This document shows positions 59,223 through 64,000 of a stretch of 64,000 nucleotides of DNA, piece after piece (positions within the stretch are counted from its first letter, which is position 1; each line of letters starts with the position of its first letter). The translations under genes were made by a program, and so were the position numbers. Under the pieces are notes generated by a model. It was not told the origin of the DNA and made no database searches. It saw nothing but the letters and a program-made list of their open reading frames with translations. This DNA is from Dichotomocladium elegans. Its lineage: Eukaryota > Mucoromycota > Mucoromycetes > Mucorales > Lichtheimiaceae. The stretch is from the NCBI GenBank assembly GCA_025716815.1, contig JAIXMN010000009.1, positions 930,001 to 994,000 of the forward strand. Direction: 5' to 3'.

Positions 59223-62200
59223 ATGGCCAAGTGGAATGCCCTTGAGGTTCTCTCTTTTCTCTATCTCATTATTTGTGCAAGAACGGAATGCCAACCTCTG
59301 TATATACATACATGTATGAATATATAGCTACTGTCCCAGAACAAAGCCCTGTTCGCAGGCATTGTCACCAGTCTTCACTTTTACAACGAGGAAATCTTGA
59401 TTGTCGGCCACGGCCCATTTCTCAAAGTCTATAATGTTCTCACCCGGCAGCTTCTTGTTAATGAGACTGTTCTTGAATCCAATCGCATACATCGCATAGT
59501 GCCTGGTAATGAACCGAAAAACAATTGCGCACCAAGTCTTTGTATACGTACATTCCCACACAGATATATGTGTATATATTAAAGCGTGTAAGGGATCTAT
59601 TATTAGTTGTCGAGCATCACGGCAAGTATATTGTATACGGCTCAAAAACTATCCGGTATATTCAGCTCAGAGAGGATGTGCCCAATGCCCGAATGAGGTA
59701 ATCTCAGGCGCATTCATGCAGAATTGTGCAGCCACACAAACACACACATACACACAAATAGTCTCTCTGTAGGACCTGCGTATCAGCTTTCAGATTGGAT
59801 CATGGACGCAACTCAGTTGATCACGGGTGAGGTAACAATAAGGAAAAAGGGCCATCTATGAAAATGCCTGTCAGTAAATGCTCACTATTCATGGTGCTTC
59901 CGCTCATACCCTTCCCAAAAAAGCTTGCTGTTGCCTTTGCTCATAATCAAGTCGAAGTCTATTCAGTCCATGACGAAAAGCTCGTGTTGATTCACAAGGT
60001 TCAATGCGAAGTACGATGTATCTTGTGAGTTGATATCCCCCCAATACGACCATCCATGGAAGATAGAAACTCAGATTCTTCTTATTCTCTCTTTTAAGGT
60101 ATTCTGCTCGATTCCACGGCAAGACCAAGCAAGAGCTTATGCTGGGTTCAGGCACAGTGTTCAATGAGGTTCATTTGTGGAATGTATTTAATACAAACGA
60201 GGCCGGCGATGGCGTGGTACATAATCGCTTGATCGGTCATGAGGGTGTAATATTTGGCGTTCGGTTTAGCGAGGATGGATCTATGGTGTCCAGCGTTTCG
60301 GATGACCGAACAATCCGTGTGTGGCCCTTGGCAAAACAAAGGTATGTTCTTCGGTTTGAGGGCATTCTAGGAATGGGACAAGGATCAATCAGTTTTGTAT
60401 TGACCATACTATTAGTACAAAGCCTTTAGTGATCTGGGGACATACGGCCCGCGTGTGGGATTGCCAATTCGTAGACGAGTACCTCGTCAGCATATCAGAA
60501 GTAAGTCGAGAGACGGGATGGATGGATGGTACTCTGTCTATCTGTGCTAAAGCTCGTTCTTTTTTCACGACTTCCGTTATATAAGGATGCCACTTGTCGT
60601 GTGTGGAGAAACCTGATGATCACTGATCCGGATAATCGAGACGATATGGATTGCCTAGCTTGCTGGGAAGGACATATTGGCAAAAACATCTGGAGCTGTG
60701 CTATCAGTCCAGAGAAAAAGATTGTTGCGACAGGTGGCCAAGACTCGGGTATCCGTTTGTGGTCGCTTGTTTCGATTAAGAACAACAACATTGGTAATCG
60801 GATACATCGACGAGTAACCAAGAATGGCTTAATCTCATATGTTTTTTGATACAGAATCTGAAGATGATTTAGCCCTGTTGAGTTTGCCAGAGGCCAAAAA
60901 AGACTCGACATTTATCCGCAATTTCTCTTTGACAGATTGGCAGACGATTGTAGCTGCTACAAATGATGGGTAAGATAGGAGAAAGCCGCTCTTTATCTTT
61001 CCATATTCTCTCTTACTATGTGCCATGTAGATCTTTTTTGAAGCTTCAAAACAGCACCTGGACAACCTTATATGAAGGCGACCAGGATTTTGCGAATTAT
61101 ACAATGATGGAAAGCTCGCCGTGTGGCACCTTTGTGGTCGCAGGAAGTGTCAAAGGTCAATTGCTTGTTCTGAGTCCAGCAGGTCAATTCGAGGTAATTA
61201 ATAACCATATGATCACGCTCATTTCGTTTCCTCATCGCTGGTTCTTTTATGTTGAAGCCTATCAAAATTTCGGCACACCAGCAAAAAGTCTTTGAAATCT
61301 TTATCGAGCCGTCTTCAACAGGTGAAAATGAAAGAGGTAGCGAAAATGGATTGTCTTCTAAACTTTTTATATGGTGGTTATTTTAGATCCCTCTCTATTT
61401 TATATAATGTCCACCGGCTACAACGAGGCAATGTTATTCCACCGCTTAGTGTTAAACAACTCGAACCCGACAATTCAGACACTGTACACAATCGAGTTTC
61501 CCAGGGAAAGGACGACGGCCATAGCAACAGCGATCTCAGAAAAAAATCGAATCCTGTTTCTGGGTTCTCGCGAATCTGCTCTCATTATTTACGAGCTACC
61601 CTTGATGTTCGAAAGCTCGGAAACTGTTACTCTGCAGCCCATCTCGCCTATGATGCAGCTACGAAAGTCACATGGCAAGGAGGCTGTAAGCAGTGTAACG
61701 ATTCGACCCAATAAAGATAGCGAAGAGGATGGCGTAATCAATTTCTGGACGACTGGAAGAGACGGTGCCTTTATCCAATATCGATTGACTCGACGACAAA
61801 CACCAGAAGAAGATCAGGAAAAAGAGCAGGGGATCGTGATTGGCATTGCCAGTCAAGGTGACACTGTAGTCACAAGCCGTGATTGGGTGCTGGAAAAAGT
61901 ATATCGCAACAAGGTGACAAAGGGCTGGCTGGAGGAATCTATATGGATCGAGGACGAGCTCTTGCTGTTAGGCTTCTATCGAAAAAGATTCTTTGTCTAC
62001 AACGAAACCAAGAATTATGAGGTGTGCAGCATAAGCGAGGAAAAAAGAAGACCATAAGGTTATAACAAAATTGCTGCCTTTTACTTCCTTTTATAGATGA
62101 TCTCGGTGGCCTGTGGGGGTGCACATCGACGCTGGCAGTTTAGGACCAAAAATGCAAAGCTGGACCTTGCGACATTCATGTTTATCCGCAAAGAGCAAGT

Positions 62201-64000
62201 AAGAAGCCTTTTGTATACTGTGCTGCTGTGGCTGTAAAACTGACACTGAGAAAAACATCACAAGCTTTATGCTTATTTCCGTGATGGCACGGCTATCCAT
62301 GATGGCTTTGAGGAGACCATTCTTCAGGTTTGTTCGAACAAATGATAAAACGTAAGAGTGCGACCTGATGAACTATTTAAATACTAGGAAAATTTTGACG
62401 GCCGAGACGTACGTTCTGTCCGCTTCTTGGGTAAGTCATCTGTGGAGGAGGAAAGTCATGCAGAAAGGATTTGACGAAAGTATATTCTTCTGCTGTTAGA
62501 TGTATCCTCCAACGTAAACGAAAAGCCGCTTCTCTTTGCTACGGGAGGCGAGGATACGCTCCTTAAGATCCACCAAGGTAAAAGAATGATCCAAATTGGT
62601 TATGCAGATATTCCAACTTCACCCATGATTTTGTTCCCTAGTCATCCATTCCCCCGCTCCTCATTTCGTGACGCTGGCCCACATTCGCAAACATACATCG
62701 GTTATCAAATCTATTGAGGGTAGCAAAGGTAAAGAGAGCATGATATAGGAAGACGAAGATGAAATAATATGAATGACATGTAACCCAGGCATCGATGATT
62801 TGCTCTTTACCAGCGGCGCTAATCAAGATTTGCGATGCTGGAAACTCGAGTTATTGTCGGCAGGTCCAGGCGGATTGGTGGGTATCAACTGCCTGGAGTG
62901 GGCCTCTTGCCCCAGCGTTAGGTAAATGAAGATTAAGATGATCGCGTGCATTTTTGCTGATCCTATCAATGCAGTGAAGTGATTGAGACCCGCATTATGG
63001 ATCTGACAGTTCACGCCATTAATCCCGGGTTAGGGCTGCATCTCGTTGGTGCAGGATATTCTGATTCAACAATTCGGGCAAGTGTACATGGAGATCTTTG
63101 TGACAATATGGCCATTTATGCTGAATTGAGATGGGTCATTTAAAGGTATGGCTTTTTAATGAAGCCACTCGGCGCTTTTCGCTTCTGGCTGATGGCTCGT
63201 GGCACACACGCTGTATTTTACAAATGAAACATTTGGTGATTCCAGGTAAAAAACTGCAGGGAAAAGAAAAGGGAAGAATGGTGTTGACACACAAATAAAT
63301 ATGCATAAGGTCGCAATGGAGAATCAGACCGGATTCTTTTCTTCACTACAGCAACAGACGGAAGGTAATGTGTGGTACAGGGAAAAATGAAGCCGCAGAC
63401 TCAAGTAATAGCTTGTACGTAGGGTTGCCATCTGGGATATTAACAACAATATCCGGAATGCGATCAACAGCGAGGATATTGATATGCTCGAATCCGATCC
63501 TACACGAACAGCCACCAAATTTACGCAACCCATATGTTTTTACCGCCCCCACCAGTCTGGCGTCAATGGTCTGGCGGTTGCTCTCAAAGGAGACACGATC
63601 CTTGTAGTTTCCGGAGGAGAAGATAATGCGATGGCTTCTGCGAAGTTAAGAATCGCAGGTGACGGCACAATCCTTCCCGTGGGTAACCCACATATCATTC
63701 GAGATGCCCATGGTTCCTCCATCACAGGTAAGGATACATCTCTTTTTTTTTATAAAAACAAGGAAAAAACAGATCCTGTAACGTCCGCTCCCTGTTCTCT
63801 AGCGGTTGAATGGACCAAAAACGGCGAACGTGTGCTATCAGTCTCCACAGACCAGCGATTGAATATGTGGGATTTGGAAGACGATGGAGAGCAAGGCGTG
63901 CGTATTAGTATGGTCGATGCTGCCTTTGTAGATGTACCTGATCCTTCCGCGATGGGCGTGACTATATACAAGTAAGTGTATTATATATATATATATATAT
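59223..64000 (+). CDS. WD40 protein, Trm734/WDR6-like (tRNA 2'-O-methylation cofactor), 3' end outside window
   Basis: Many short exons (at least fifteen) encode tandem WD40 repeats over 4.8 kb. Early repeats: GIVTSLHFYNEEILIVGHGP, LAVAFAHNQVEVYSVHDEKL, GHEGVIFGVRFSEDGSMVSS with DDRTIRVW, GHTARVWDCQFVDEYLVSIS with DATCRVW, and WSCAISPEKKIVATGGQDSG. Later: AVSSVTIRPN, DDLLFTSGANQDLRCWKLEL, GAGYSDSTIR, GVNGLAVALKGDTILVVSGG and SLAVEWTKNGERVLSVSTDQ. The large size, 14-plus blades and GGEDN/GHEG motifs match the Trm734/Rtt10 (WDR6) family, whose partner Trm7 methylates tRNA position 34. The first exon is uncertain (MAKWNALE at 59223 proposed; an in-frame stop lies just before QNKALFAG at 59334). 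A GTAAGT donor at 63972 shows the gene continues beyond 64000. Confidence 0.8.
63978..64000. repeat. (AT)n tract at window end
   Basis: TATATAT run immediately after the splice donor of the WD40 gene, so it lies in an intron. Confidence 0.8.

Overview
The window is eukaryotic and fungal, most likely from Mucoromycota (Mucorales-like). Coding genes are broken by many short introns (about 50-95 nt, GT/GC...AG, often with CTAAC-like branch points). The gene set is fungal (eIF3b, NOT3/5, Bem1, Snf7, ETF-QO, G6PDH, RhoGDI). It includes a GPI-anchored CotH-family protein typical of Mucorales and a TnpB-like Fanzor gene. Gene calls rest on conserved motifs read across predicted splice junctions; no database search was run.

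Layout. 0-2.4 kb: a Myb/SANT-like small protein, a Tc1/mariner element (copy 1) and a possible small three-exon gene. 2.9-10.1 kb: bifunctional lysine-ketoglutarate reductase/saccharopine dehydrogenase, a membrane-anchored trypsin-like protease and a serine-rich protein with a (CA)n/(CT)n intron. 10.1-14.4 kb: gene-poor, with decayed repeats and another transposon relic. 14.4-16.9 kb: eIF3b. 17.0-20.9 kb: a 3.9-kb Tc1/mariner-type element bounded by matching inverted repeats and TA dinucleotides, carrying a truncated transposase, a nested pogo-like MITE, a Fanzor gene (two single-base frameshifts, one intron) and a structured right end that is a strong candidate for the omega RNA. 21.2-21.9 kb: two near-identical ~298-bp repeats. 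22.7-34.5 kb: a nuclease-like Mucorales family gene, RhoGDI, CCR4-NOT subunit 3/5, a Rab4-like GTPase and Bem1. 35.0-36.5 kb: Tc1/mariner copy 2. 36.6-42.2 kb: two alcohol-acetyltransferase-like genes flanking a divergent Hsp70. 42.9-48.8 kb: Snf7, sphingoid base kinase and ETF-ubiquinone oxidoreductase. 48.8-51.3 kb: empty. 51.3-64 kb: CotH protein, mitochondrial GTPase MTG1, glucose-6-phosphate dehydrogenase, a MIT-like unknown and a Trm734/WDR6-like WD40 protein that runs off the window.

Main result. The Fanzor locus (18,471-20,669) lies inside a transposon whose ends match those of the transposase-bearing copy at 848-1,941. The region between the Fanzor stop and the right terminal repeat contains consecutive perfect hairpins. 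The first hairpin has a counterpart at the same place in copy 1, with three compensated stem changes and a conserved loop, as expected for a selected RNA. This looks like a eukaryotic OMEGA (Fanzor plus omega RNA) system captured by a Tc1/mariner element, with transposase-only relatives that share the same right end.
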